Shown: positions 26,615 through 37,014, numbered from the stretch's first letter. The stretch: 53,371 bases of DNA from Bacteroidota bacterium (GCA_013298715.1 JAAFIQ010000022.1:1-53371); one strand, 5' to 3'. Made by a program: numbers and translations. The notes: a model not told the origin generated them from the sequence alone.

Positions 26615-27556
26615 CTACAACCTCTGCTTCTCATTACTTTTCTCCTGCTCCCATGTTGCGGCTTGCTTTTTAGAGAAGCGAATTCCCAGCATAATTTCAT
26701 GTGTACCGGTAGAATAATTTTTCAAATTAGTTGTTGTAAAATCATAAGAGTAGCCAATCATTAAATAATTTTTGTAAAAATAACCAATCAACGCTGTAAC
26801 CGCGTCTTTGTGTCTGTATGCGCCACCTAGCCATATTTGTTCTTTGTAAATTACTCTTAATCCAGCATCTATTTTTGGTGGTGCCGGCATGGCGTATTTA
26901 ACTAAAAAAGATGGCTCGATTTTAAACTCCTCATTCAAATCAAATTTATACGCACCATTCAAATTAAAATGACTTACAAGTTTACTACTTCTCGAACTGT
27001 TTTGATAGAGTGCAATAGGCGACTGATAAATTTGAGGAACAGATAATCCTAAATAAAACCTATCTTTTTTATGAAAATAAATTCCTGTTCCAAAATCGGG
27101 TACATAAGTTGTTTGATAAGTTGCCAATAAATTTTCATCGCCCTCATCTCTTAAAATTAATTTATGACCATCAATTCCCCACTGTAAAACCCCAGCACTT
27201 AATCCCATTGATAAAAATGTTTCCTCTTTGTTTAATCTTAAATGATAGGCATAACTAAAATTTAATCCTGTTCTTCGGGTTGGTCCAACTATATCGGTAT
27301 ACAAATTCATTCCTAATCCCATGTTTTTATCCTTAATTGGTCCGTGCAAAGTTAGCATGTAGGTGCGCGGCGCATCTGTAATTCCAACCCATTGGTAGCG
27401 GTTATTTGATCGTAAATCAGCATAGTTATCTTTTCCAGCCACAGCCGGATTAATTGCCATCTCGTTTAGCATATACTGTGTGTATTGAGGCAACTGTTGC
27501 GCATAGCCCATCACCGTTAGCAAGCTAAGTAATAGTATGTAAATTCTACTTTTCAT
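26615..27556 (-). CDS. PorP/SprF-family outer-membrane protein
   Basis: Encodes 313 residues. A signal peptide (MKSRIYILLLSLLTVMGYAQ) is followed by the family start QLPQYTQYMLNEMAINPAVAGKD and SNNRYQWVGITDAPRTYML-like residues, then alternating strands of an outer-membrane barrel. In Flavobacterium johnsoniae SprF is needed for secretion and surface attachment of SprB; PorP/SprF proteins hold type B cargo at the cell surface. The ATG overlaps the stop of the giant adhesin by one base (TAATG), so the two are translationally coupled, the usual arrangement of adhesin plus SprF partner. Confidence 0.92.
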   Translation of the reverse strand: MKSRIYILLLSLLTVMGYAQQLPQYTQYMLNEMAINPAVAGKDNYADLRSNNRYQWVGITDAPRTYMLTLHGPIKDKNMGLGMNLYTDIVGPTRRTGLNFSYAYHLRLNKEETFLSMGLSAGVLQWGIDGHKLILRDEGDENLLATYQTTYVPDFGTGIYFHKKDRFYLGLSVPQIYQSPIALYQNSSRSSKLVSHFNLNGAYKFDLNEEFKIEPSFLVKYAMPAPPKIDAGLRVIYKEQIWLGGAYRHKDAVTALIGYFYKNYLMIGYSYDFTTTNLKNYSTGTHEIMLGIRFSKKQAATWEQEKSNEKQRL

Positions 27557-30500
27557 TATCTAAAAATGGTTAATGGTCCAGTAAATGGCTTATCAAATAC
27601 AGGATGATTTAATTTAATTATGTAATAGTATGTTCCAACCGGTAAATCCTTACCTTGATACTTACCATTAAATGGTGTGTTATAGCCTCTAGAATAGAAT
27701 AACAATTCGCCCCAACGGTTATAAACCTCAACTTCACAATCTGGGAATTGTTGAATGTTATCAATTATCCAAGTGTCATTTTTACTATCTCCATTCGGGC
27801 TAAAGCCATTTGGTATTTTAATTTCTGGATAAATATCCACGCGCATAGTATCACTATTAATACAACCATTAACATCAGTAACAAATACGGTATAGGTTAA
27901 ATTAAGGGTATTTGAGGCTACAGGGTTTGCAATATTCCCATCATTTAAGGTAAATGGTGGCATCCAAGTATAAGTTAAAGCAGAGTTTGATGTTGGGCTT
28001 CCGCCAATTGTAACATTTGATAAAACCGGTATGGTATAGCTTGGACCCGCGTCTACATCCGGTAAAGATAGCATGTTAACTACAACCGTGTCAAAATCAG
28101 AACACACCGTATTGGTTGATAATACTTGCAGTACATAACTTGCTGTATTTATTACTTGTGGAACTGATAAAGTTGAGGTATTGCCAACAGGGGTTAAGGT
28201 ACTAGGTAATTGATACCAAACGTATTGATTTGCTCCAACAGAATTTGTACCAGTAAGAACAATTGAATTTGTAAGCGGACATACAGTGAAATTAGTACCT
28301 GCATCCGCAGTAATGGTTAACGTTGGGACAACTTCTAACGTTTGTGTAATTGAACAACTTCTGCTATCAAGCGCTAATAAAGAATAAGTACCAGCATTTA
28401 AGTTGGTTAATGTAGTGGTGGCTGAAGTAGTAAATGAATTTGGTCCAGTCCATGTATAAGTGTAAAGAGGCGAACCTCCGCTCAAAGTTATAGTCGCACT
28501 GCCATCTGCCGCGTTGCTACAAGACGAGTTTGTTATCGTATTCGTCAGTATTAATGCCGGTGGGTTAATCAAACTTACGGTTTCAGTTCTCACACAACCT
28601 CTTTGGTCAGTTACAGTTGCAACATAACTCCCCGAACAAAGTGCTGTTGCGGGATTTACGTTGCCACTAGGTGTTGGCGACCAAGTAAATGTGAACGGAA
28701 GTGTTCCACCGCTTGGAATTAAAGTAATAGCACCGTTACAATTATTATTACAACGTGGTTGCTGTACATTAGAGATGCTCAAATTGAGTGGAGGCGCTTC
28801 AGTAATTGTAAATGTTCGAATAGTTCTACAGCCATTAGCAGTCACCGTGAGTGTAATTAATCCAGGGCATAAACCTATGACGCTTTGTGTTGTTGCACCA
28901 TTACTCCAACTATAGGTTACAGGAGCAGTTGATGTGCCAAGCGCAACAATAGAACCAGTACATGCACCAAAACATCTTACATTACTTTGTGTGAATGTTA
29001 AAGCAGGGCCAGTTAAATTATTTATATTGAATACCTGTGTCTGATTACAGCCGTTAGAACCAACCGTTACAGAGTAGCTTCCTGCCCCAATATTGGATAG
29101 AGTTGCAGTACTACTTGATCCTGGATTCCATGTAAATGTATAAGGCAATGTACCTCCGGTTACAACAAGATTAATGCTACCATTATTCGCGTTACAAGCA
29201 GTAGGTGTTATTATACTTGGTGTAATAGTTAAATTAGTTGCAGGTGTTAAAGTAGTACTAGCAGTTCTAATACAGCCCTGTGCATCCGTCATCTGCACAA
29301 AATAAGTACCAGCACATAAACCTGTTAGTGAAGGGCTAGAACTACTTGGTGTTGTCCAGCTAAAAGTTATTGGTGCAGTTCCTCCAATTGGAGATACGGT
29401 TACAGCACCATTGCATAGGCTAGAGCAAAGAATAGGTTGAATACTAAATGTTTCTCCTGTTATCCCATTAGAATTGCTTATTGCAATGTTTTGAAGTTGA
29501 TTACATCCATTAAAATCGGTTATAGAAACTTGATATAAACCAGCACATAAACTACTTGCTTGAGTTCCCGTCGCACCGCTTGTCCAGCTGTACGTAAATG
29601 GAGCTGTTCCACCACTTGCAGTAATTGTTGATGAACCATTACATAATCCACAAGATGGGGATGCAACAGTTGAGGCCGCTGTAATTTGAACTGGCGAAGT
29701 AATATTGGTTGTAAAACTATTATTACATCCTAAATTATCTGTTGCTGTTAATGTATAAATACCATTACATAAATTATTAATTGTTGTAGTTGTTGCTCCA
29801 GTATTCCAATTAAAGGTGTAAGGAGGAGTACCTCCAGAAGTAGAAATTGCCGATGCGGTTCCAACACAGTTGCCAAAACACAAATTATTTGTATTATTAA
29901 TTGTTGATGTTAAACTTATGATACTAGGTAAATTAATTGTTTGAGTAGTCAAACATAAATTAATATCTCTAATTTGTACTGTGTAGTTTCCAGCGCAAGC
30001 ATTTGTGAATACAGATGAGTTAGGTGCGCTCGGAGTCCATGTATAACTATATCCTGGAGTTCCTCCGCTAGTATTTAAAGAAATAGATCCATTGCAAATG
30101 CCATTACAAGTAGGGAAACCAAAGCTCGGTAAAGCTGTAATAGAACTTGGTTGAGTTACAGTAATACCTGTAAACAACACGCAACTATTAGCATCCGTAA
30201 TTTGAGCAGTATATCCACCCGCAGTTAACCCAGTAATTGGATTTAATGTACTTGGCGCAGGAGGTGATACCCAAGCTAAGGTGTAACCAGGTGTTCCACC
30301 TGTTACGTTAGTAATAGATGCTGCGCCAGTTGCGCCTCCATTACAAACTACATTGGTAACGGAAATTACTGCGGAACTTGGTCCATTTGCATTTGCCAGA
30401 GGGATTACTAAAGTGTTTGTACAATTATTGATGTCAGAAACATTAACCGTGTAAACACCAGCAGTTAAGCCAGTTGCAAATGATGTTGTGCTAACTGCAG

Positions 30501-33500
30501 GGATCCATGTGAAAGAATATGTTGGAGTACCACCTGTAGGTAAAACCGTTATAGAACCATTTGCGGTTCCGCAACTAGATGGTAAATTACTTGAACTTAA
30601 ATTAAGTGCTGGTGGTGTAGTAATGGTATAGGTTTGAGAGTCGGTACAACCTTGTGCATCCTGTATTAATAGCGTATAATTGTTATTTGCGCACTGATTC
30701 ACAAGTGAATTTGTTCCAGTTACACCACTTGGTAACCACGTAAAGCTTACAGCACCTTGCGCATTTGCAGGAGTGCTTAACGCAATACCATTACAATTTC
30801 CATTACATAACGGACTAGTAGTTGTAACATTTGCAAGTAAAGCAGCTGGCGAAATTAGGTTGGCAGTTGCCAATGCTGTACAACCTTGCGCATCTGTAGC
30901 AGTTGCTGTATAAACACTGGCACATAAGCCTGTTGGATTAAGTCCGCTACCAGTTGGCGCCCAAGTTATTGCAAACGTTCCTTGATTCCCAGAAACTACA
31001 GTTGATATACTTCCATTACAAGCCCCATTACATAGAGGATTTACCGGAGTTAAATTTAATGAGAAATTAGGAGCGGGGTTCAAAGTAAAGCCTTGTGTAC
31101 TTGTGCACCCATTAGCATCTGTTACAGTACCAGTATAGTTTCCGGCACAAAGCCCTCCAATCGTATTAGTAGTAATACCACTCCCACTCCAACTTAATGA
31201 ATAAGTAGGAGTTCCGCCAGAAGCGTTTAACGTAGCAGTTCCATTACAATTACCAGAACAAATTGGTTGCGAAATAGAAAGTGTACTTGTTAATGCTGTT
31301 GGTTGTGTAATTTGAGAAGTTGCGGTTCTTGAGCACCCATTTTGGTCGGTAGCTGTAACCGTATAAATCGCAGGACATAAATTAATAATGGTTGGTGTGG
31401 TAGCTCCTAAAAATGGACCAACCGCTGGCCAATTGTAAGTTATTAATCCTGTACCTCCGTTTACTTGTGTATTTACTGTTCCATTACACGCTCCAAAGCA
31501 CCTTACATTAATTGGTGTTGCTGTTAGGCTAAGTGCTGATGGCTGGGTTACCGTAAAGTTTCTAACAACAACACATCCTCTTAAATCGGTAATAGTTGCT
31601 GTGTAAGTTCCGCTACATAAATTTGTAACCGTCTGTGTGCCTTGTCCTGTAATTATACCAGGTGTCCAATTTAAGGTATAGCCCGGCGTTGCGCCACTTA
31701 ATCCTAATGTTATACTTCCGTTACAAACAGCATTACACGTTAGGTTTGTTACATTTTGAGTAACGGTAAGTGAGCTTGGTTGAGCAATAACAACGTTTGT
31801 TGAAGTAATACATCCACTTCCTGCATCTGTAACGGAAATGTTATAAGTTCCTGTATTCAATGAAGATGCAGTGGAAGTATTTCCAAAACTTACAAATGGC
31901 ACAACTGGAGACCATGTGAATGTAAATCCTCCAATACCTGAAGCAGTAACAGTTGCACTACCATTATTACCGCCAAAACACGAGACTGAACTTGAAGCTA
32001 CGGTAAGCGTGGGCCCAATTGGATTTGTTAAAGAGGTTACAAAAGTTGAATTACAAGCCGCACCGTTTCCAACAACGACTGTATATCCGCCAGCACCTAA
32101 ATTAGAGTAGCAACTGCTGTTAATGCCTGTGCCTCCAGGCGGGCTCCACGTAAACGTATAACCTGAGCCTGTTCCTCCACTTGGCACTGCACAAATACTT
32201 CCATTACTTACAACACATCCGCTAGGGTTGGTGTTTGTAAGAGCAACCGTTACGGCTGGCGGTGCATTTAAAGTAAATGTATTAATGACGAAACAGCCAT
32301 TAGCATCGGTTACTCTGAGTGTATAAGTACCTGCGCAAAGGTTGGTTAGGTTGGGCGTGGTTTGCCCGCCAGGGCTCCAAGAGAAGGTTAATGGCCCTGT
32401 ACCACCACTTGCATTTGAGTTAATAGAACCATTACATACACCATTGCAATTAGGATTTGTAGATGTTGGTGCAACATTTATTGGCGCAGGATTTACGAAT
32501 GATATTGTACCCGTGTTAGAACAGCCTAATTGATCACTTACTAAAACCGTATAGCTGCCTGCACATAAGTTTGTTACAGTCTGAGTATTTTGCACAGGTA
32601 ATGTTGGCGACCATGTAAACGTATAAGGACCTGTACCACCTGAGGGGTTCGCCGTTGCAGAAGCTGTGCAAGCTCCAAAACATTGAATTCCGCCACCGCC
32701 AGTTATTACAACAACGCTAACAGTTTGCGCAATATTTAAAGTGGCAGTAGAAGTACAGGTTTGACTGTCTGTTACTGTTACGGTATAATTTCCTACACAA
32801 AGTCCGTTTACTATGGATGCCGTACCAACGGTAGCTAGGACACTGTTAGTCCAAACATAAGTATAACCAGGTGTTCCGTTTGATGCAGTAACTGTGGCGC
32901 TTCCAGTACAAGCATTACAACTATTTTGCGAACCTGTTATAGCAGCTGATAGGGCAATTGGCTGTGCTATCGTATAATTTTGTGATTGGCTGCATCCTGT
33001 CGCATCAGTTACAGTCGCTAAATAATTTCCGGCACATAAACCAGAAACAATACCGGTGGTATTTGTGGTAGGTAATGGTAACGTGTTGAATTGATAAGTG
33101 TAAGCTGGATTACCGCCAATAACGGCAACCGTTGCACTTCCGTTACAGCTTCCCGCACAAGAAGTTGAGGTTGTAGAAACGGCAACTGTGATAGCAGGAG
33201 GAGAAACCAAAGCTGTTGTAAAAGTTCTATTACAGCCTGTAGCATCTGTAACTGTAAGAGTGTAATTACCAGCACAAAGCCCGGTATTTGGCGAGCCAGT
33301 GAATCCATTCGACCAATTTAATGTATACCCTGGGTTTCCGCCTGTAGCATTTGCAGATAAGATACCATTACATGAGCCAAAACAAGTTGGTGCAACAGGA
33401 TTAATTGTGGCATTGATAACAGGAGGCTGACTTAAAGTAACAACAGAACTTGCTGTACAAGCATTGGCATCTAAAACATTAAAAGTATAGGTGCCAATAC

Positions 33501-36500
33501 ATAATCCAGTTAAAATTCCTCCAGCAACAGGACCGCTTCCAGTTTGCCAACTCAAAGTATAGCTTGGTGTACCACCTAAAACACTTCCAGATAAACCACC
33601 GTTACATGAACCAAAACAAGTTATCGATGTAGTTGAAACACTTGGCACTAAGGGATTTGGTTGGGTTATACTCACCGTTCTGGTAATACTACATAAATTT
33701 ATATCCCTAACTATCAATGTATGCAATCCAACACATAACCCTAAAAATGGCGGAGCCGTGGTAATTGTTGCTCCAGCAGGTGTGATCAAAGAAAAGGTAT
33801 ATGGGCCTTGACCACCAGTAGGCGAAGCACCAATTGTTCCGTTACATAAAGCGTTACAAGTAATCGAACCAGATGTAATATTAGGAGTTATAGAAAAAGG
33901 TTGTGCAATTGTTAGCACGGAATTGGTAACACAAAGCGATGCATCGCTAACTGAAACAGTATAAGGACCGGCGCATAAAGCAGCAGCCGTACTAGTAGTG
34001 GAAACACTTGGCGCCCAAGTAAAAGTAAATGGCGCACCATTTCCACCTGTTGGATTAACTGTTGCAGCGCCTGTACAGGCTCCAAAACATACGATAGAAT
34101 TGGTATTTATTGTTAATGTTGTTTGCGGAGGATTTGTTAGGGTTGTAGTAAAATTTCTGTTACACCCATTTGCATCAGTAACTGTAAGTGTAAAAGGCCC
34201 AGCACTTAAATTCGTTATTGGATTACCATTAAAACCGGTTGACCAAGTAAAGGTGTATGCCGGCGTTCCTCCACCTGCAACGGCAGTTATGCTTCCGTTT
34301 GCGATTCCAAAACAGCGTGGATTTGTTGGAGTTAATGTAGCATTAATTTGCGTTGGTTGAATAATTGAAACTACCGAATTGGTAATACACGCATTAGCAT
34401 CCGTAGCGGTAACTGTTAAATTTCCAGCGCAAGCATTGGTGATTATGCTTCCATTAACAGTGCTTGTTCCTGTATTCCAACTGAGCGTATAGCCTGGAGT
34501 TCCTCCAATTGCAGTTGCCGTGGCGCTTCCATTACACACATTAAAACAAGTGGCAGAGGCAGTATTTACTGTAATTGTTAACGCATTTGGCGCAGCAATA
34601 TTTATAGTTTGAGTAATAGAGCATAAATTCGCATCTCTAATGGTTAAGGTATGAATCCCAACACATAAGCCTAAAAATGGCGGTGCGCTCGTAATTGTTG
34701 CGCCTGTTGGTGTTAGGAGTGTAAATGAATAACTTCCTGCACCTCCCGTTGGTGAAGCACCAATTGTAGCGTTACAAACAGAATTACATGTTAAACTATT
34801 GCTTGTGATATTTGGCGTAATTGAAGATGGTTGCGTAATTGTAACTACTGTGTTAATTGGACATAAAGAAACATCGCTAATACTAACGTTGTACACGCCG
34901 GCACACAATGCATTGGCAGTGTTAGATGTGCTAACAGAAGGAGACCAAGTAAAGGTAAATGGTCCACCATTGCCACCAGAAGGATTAAGAGTAGCAGCAC
35001 CAGTACACGCACCAAAACAAATAATACTTTGAGAGTTTACGGTAAGAGAAAGTGCTGGAGGCTGTGTAATAGTAACAACAGTTTGGGTTAAGCACAAATT
35101 AGCATCACGGGCAAAAACGGTATATGTTCCAGGGCACTGACCGTTAATAAATGGAAGTGTAGAAATAGTTGCAGGACCAGGTGCAACCCAGGTAAACGAA
35201 ATTGCCCCAGTACCACCAGAAGCATTCACCGATGCAGCTCCAGTACATAAGCCATTACAGGTAACATTGGTAACAGTTGCCGCAATGGAAATAGAGGCAG
35301 GTTGGGTGATATTGAAATTAACCGTACTCGTACAAAGATTAAAATCTCTTACAACTACTGTTTCGGTTCCTGCACATAAACCTCCAACTGAGGCATTTGT
35401 ACCAGATACTGGGCTCCAGGTGAATGTATAAGGAGGTGTTCCGCCAGAGACGTTAACAGACGCAACACCTGCACAATTGCCAAAACAAAGATTATTGGTT
35501 TGTGATGGAACTGTAGTTATTGAAGTTGGTTGAGTAATAGTTGAATTTACTGTTACTGTACATCCATTTACATCTGTAATAGTTGCTGTAATTGGCCCTA
35601 CGCACAAAGAATTTGCTACAGCATTTGTAGAAGGGGCAACTACACTGTTTGTTCCGTTACTAAAGTTAATTGAATAATTTGGAGTTCCGCCAATAGCTGA
35701 AACGGAATAAGCACCATTACAAACACCAAAACAAGTAGCGCTTCTGGTTATTGAGGATGGTGTAATAGAAGGCGTCAGCGGAATATTTTGTGGGAAGAAA
35801 AACGAACACCCGTTGTTATCAACTAAAGAATACGTTACTGCTCCTGAACATAAATTTGTAACCGTATAGTTTGTTAAGGCAGGAATTGTAAACACAGTGC
35901 CTGAAGCAGGCGGTGTAACATTATAAGGCGATGCTCCACCTAAAAATCGCACGCGTTGCCTGGCATTACACTGCCCAAAACACGTTGCCAAGCTTGTTGA
36001 TAAAACCGTCATTGATACTGGTGATGGATCGGCAGGTAGAATTAAACCTAACGCAGAAGCTACTGAATTATTGAAGGGGTCGTCGAGAGATAAATCCAAT
36101 GCCACGTTGGCACAACCGGTTACAAGAAGAGTTATTACTGTTGATCCGGATACAGGCAAAAACGCTGGAACGCAAGTTGCAGTTGTGTTAAAAAAGAGTG
36201 TATAAGGGCCTGGAGGACAAGTGCCTGCATTAACAACTATTGTAATTGTTGCTGTACCGCCAGCACAAGGCGCACTCACGAAACTGTAATTTAGCGAACA
36301 AACCCCTGAATTTTTTGCGTTTGAAGTATTACTTTGTTTAGGAAGGAATTTAAAGTTAGCTCCGATGGTGTTCAGATTTGTTAATTCGGCAGTTTTGCTA
36401 CAACTTAAATAAGAGTTCTGAGTTACAAAAGTGGCATTTTCTTTTTTTACATAAATCCTATCGGCTGACAGAACCACCCGCTTCACCTCAAATTTACCTT

Positions 36501-37014
36501 CGTAAAAAAAGAGATCATTATTCGGATTATAAATACTTGAAAGGATGCGGTTATCGCCAATAAAGTTTATGTTTCCATTAAAGGTAGCACCTTTTGGATT
36601 GAAGAAGCTTGCCTCAGCACTGGATCCTATGATAAAAAATTCATTTACATTAACAAAAGAAATTTTTGAGTTTAAATCAACATTGCCATTGATGTTTAGT
36701 GATGTTGATGATGCTGAAGTTAAATTAACTTTAAAATCTTTTTGGTATGCATAAATCCCTCCAATTGTGTTTTTACCGCTGTTAAACGAAATGGTAATAT
36801 CCTCTTTAATAAGGGACGAATTATCATCAAATATAACATTTGAGTTTTCGTTCGGTTTAATAAAAGAAGAGGTGCCACCACTCACCAAACTCCAATGTTT
36901 TGGGTCGTTAAAATTACCCGAACCACCAATCCAATAAAGGGTTTGTGCTTTTGTTAACAATAACCAAAAAGTAAGTAGAATTAGTAATAAAGATCTTTTG
37001 GTATTTAGAACCAT
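27556..37014 (-). CDS. Giant SprB-like repeat adhesin with type IX secretion C-terminal domain
   Basis: Encodes 3152 residues. Signal peptide (SLLLILLTFWLLLTKAQ), an N-terminal region (~20-335) starting TLYWIGGSGNFNDPKHWS, then about 33 repeats of ~77 residues (~335-2897; DNA ~28340-36010), two Ig/PKD-like domains (~2898-3060), and a final gliding-motility C-terminal domain (~3063-3152; FSPNGDSKNDTW, VYNRWGELLF, LPVGTYYYII). Repeats follow a C-F-G-x-C-N-G-S...GGTPxYTFTW...LCAGxYTVTVTDANGC...TQP pattern. Most have four Cys, more than the two usual in SprB repeats. The protein should be exported by type IX secretion and surface-held through SprF, serving adhesion or gliding. Its codons are GC-richer than its neighbours because of Thr/Gly/Ala/Pro content. 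Confidence 0.93.
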   Translation of the reverse strand: MVLNTKRSLLLILLTFWLLLTKAQTLYWIGGSGNFNDPKHWSLVSGGTSSFIKPNENSNVIFDDNSSLIKEDITISFNSGKNTIGGIYAYQKDFKVNLTSASSTSLNINGNVDLNSKISFVNVNEFFIIGSSAEASFFNPKGATFNGNINFIGDNRILSSIYNPNNDLFFYEGKFEVKRVVLSADRIYVKKENATFVTQNSYLSCSKTAELTNLNTIGANFKFLPKQSNTSNAKNSGVCSLNYSFVSAPCAGGTATITIVVNAGTCPPGPYTLFFNTTATCVPAFLPVSGSTVITLLVTGCANVALDLSLDDPFNNSVASALGLILPADPSPVSMTVLSTSLATCFGQCNARQRVRFLGGASPYNVTPPASGTVFTIPALTNYTVTNLCSGAVTYSLVDNNGCSFFFPQNIPLTPSITPSSITRSATCFGVCNGAYSVSAIGGTPNYSINFSNGTNSVVAPSTNAVANSLCVGPITATITDVNGCTVTVNSTITQPTSITTVPSQTNNLCFGNCAGVASVNVSGGTPPYTFTWSPVSGTNASVGGLCAGTETVVVRDFNLCTSTVNFNITQPASISIAATVTNVTCNGLCTGAASVNASGGTGAISFTWVAPGPATISTLPFINGQCPGTYTVFARDANLCLTQTVVTITQPPALSLTVNSQSIICFGACTGAATLNPSGGNGGPFTFTWSPSVSTSNTANALCAGVYNVSISDVSLCPINTVVTITQPSSITPNITSNSLTCNSVCNATIGASPTGGAGSYSFTLLTPTGATITSAPPFLGLCVGIHTLTIRDANLCSITQTINIAAPNALTITVNTASATCFNVCNGSATATAIGGTPGYTLSWNTGTSTVNGSIITNACAGNLTVTATDANACITNSVVSIIQPTQINATLTPTNPRCFGIANGSITAVAGGGTPAYTFTWSTGFNGNPITNLSAGPFTLTVTDANGCNRNFTTTLTNPPQTTLTINTNSIVCFGACTGAATVNPTGGNGAPFTFTWAPSVSTTSTAAALCAGPYTVSVSDASLCVTNSVLTIAQPFSITPNITSGSITCNALCNGTIGASPTGGQGPYTFSLITPAGATITTAPPFLGLCVGLHTLIVRDINLCSITRTVSITQPNPLVPSVSTTSITCFGSCNGGLSGSVLGGTPSYTLSWQTGSGPVAGGILTGLCIGTYTFNVLDANACTASSVVTLSQPPVINATINPVAPTCFGSCNGILSANATGGNPGYTLNWSNGFTGSPNTGLCAGNYTLTVTDATGCNRTFTTALVSPPAITVAVSTTSTSCAGSCNGSATVAVIGGNPAYTYQFNTLPLPTTNTTGIVSGLCAGNYLATVTDATGCSQSQNYTIAQPIALSAAITGSQNSCNACTGSATVTASNGTPGYTYVWTNSVLATVGTASIVNGLCVGNYTVTVTDSQTCTSTATLNIAQTVSVVVITGGGGIQCFGACTASATANPSGGTGPYTFTWSPTLPVQNTQTVTNLCAGSYTVLVSDQLGCSNTGTISFVNPAPINVAPTSTNPNCNGVCNGSINSNASGGTGPLTFSWSPGGQTTPNLTNLCAGTYTLRVTDANGCFVINTFTLNAPPAVTVALTNTNPSGCVVSNGSICAVPSGGTGSGYTFTWSPPGGTGINSSCYSNLGAGGYTVVVGNGAACNSTFVTSLTNPIGPTLTVASSSVSCFGGNNGSATVTASGIGGFTFTWSPVVPFVSFGNTSTASSLNTGTYNISVTDAGSGCITSTNVVIAQPSSLTVTQNVTNLTCNAVCNGSITLGLSGATPGYTLNWTPGIITGQGTQTVTNLCSGTYTATITDLRGCVVVRNFTVTQPSALSLTATPINVRCFGACNGTVNTQVNGGTGLITYNWPAVGPFLGATTPTIINLCPAIYTVTATDQNGCSRTATSQITQPTALTSTLSISQPICSGNCNGTATLNASGGTPTYSLSWSGSGITTNTIGGLCAGNYTGTVTDANGCTSTQGFTLNPAPNFSLNLTPVNPLCNGACNGSISTVVSGNQGTFAITWAPTGSGLNPTGLCASVYTATATDAQGCTALATANLISPAALLANVTTTSPLCNGNCNGIALSTPANAQGAVSFTWLPSGVTGTNSLVNQCANNNYTLLIQDAQGCTDSQTYTITTPPALNLSSSNLPSSCGTANGSITVLPTGGTPTYSFTWIPAVSTTSFATGLTAGVYTVNVSDINNCTNTLVIPLANANGPSSAVISVTNVVCNGGATGAASITNVTGGTPGYTLAWVSPPAPSTLNPITGLTAGGYTAQITDANSCVLFTGITVTQPSSITALPSFGFPTCNGICNGSISLNTSGGTPGYSYTWTPSAPNSSVFTNACAGNYTVQIRDINLCLTTQTINLPSIISLTSTINNTNNLCFGNCVGTASAISTSGGTPPYTFNWNTGATTTTINNLCNGIYTLTATDNLGCNNSFTTNITSPVQITAASTVASPSCGLCNGSSTITASGGTAPFTYSWTSGATGTQASSLCAGLYQVSITDFNGCNQLQNIAISNSNGITGETFSIQPILCSSLCNGAVTVSPIGGTAPITFSWTTPSSSSPSLTGLCAGTYFVQMTDAQGCIRTASTTLTPATNLTITPSIITPTACNANNGSINLVVTGGTLPYTFTWNPGSSSTATLSNIGAGSYSVTVGSNGCNQTQVFNINNLTGPALTFTQSNVRCFGACTGSIVALGTSTAPVTYSWSNGATTQSVIGLCPGLITLTVTANGCRTIRTFTITEAPPLNLSISNVQQPRCNNNCNGAITLIPSGGTLPFTFTWSPTPSGNVNPATALCSGSYVATVTDQRGCVRTETVSLINPPALILTNTITNSSCSNAADGSATITLSGGSPLYTYTWTGPNSFTTSATTTLTNLNAGTYSLLALDSRSCSITQTLEVVPTLTITADAGTNFTVCPLTNSIVLTGTNSVGANQYVWYQLPSTLTPVGNTSTLSVPQVINTASYVLQVLSTNTVCSDFDTVVVNMLSLPDVDAGPSYTIPVLSNVTIGGSPTSNSALTYTWMPPFTLNDGNIANPVASNTLNLTYTVFVTDVNGCINSDTMRVDIYPEIKIPNGFSPNGDSKNDTWIIDNIQQFPDCEVEVYNRWGELLFYSRGYNTPFNGKYQGKDLPVGTYYYIIKLNHPVFDKPFTGPLTIFR
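28340..36010 (-). repeat. About 33 tandem ~77-residue SprB-like repeats
   Basis: I counted 33 repeat units by their first Cys and GGT-x-xYTFTW core. In 26 units the pattern is Cys-x2/3-Cys near the start, Cys in LCAG and Cys in DANGC. In 7 units (8, 17, 18, 24, 25, 30, 33 from the N-terminus) the second Cys and the LCAG Cys are both absent. Units 5-8 and 9-12 are near copies of each other, offset by 930 bases. Confidence 0.9.
33195..35055 (-). repeat. Tandem duplication of a four-repeat block (~930 bp each)
   Basis: Matching landmarks sit 930 bases apart, for example tccaaaacat at 34081 with accaaaacaa at 35011, and gttacataaa at 33841 with gttacaaaca at 34771. The peptides ACTGAATVNPTGGNG and ACTGAATLNPSGGNG, and ATITTAPPFLGLCVG and ATITSAPPFLGLCVG, show the same relation. 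It is a relatively recent duplication inside the older repeat array. Confidence 0.85.

Noticed and set aside
28661-36754. Several plus-strand frames of 60-120 residues opposite the giant adhesin, sharing a VKVNGPPLPP-like motif
   Set aside because: They are reverse-strand shadows of the repeated SprB-like units; the repetition follows from the sense repeats.
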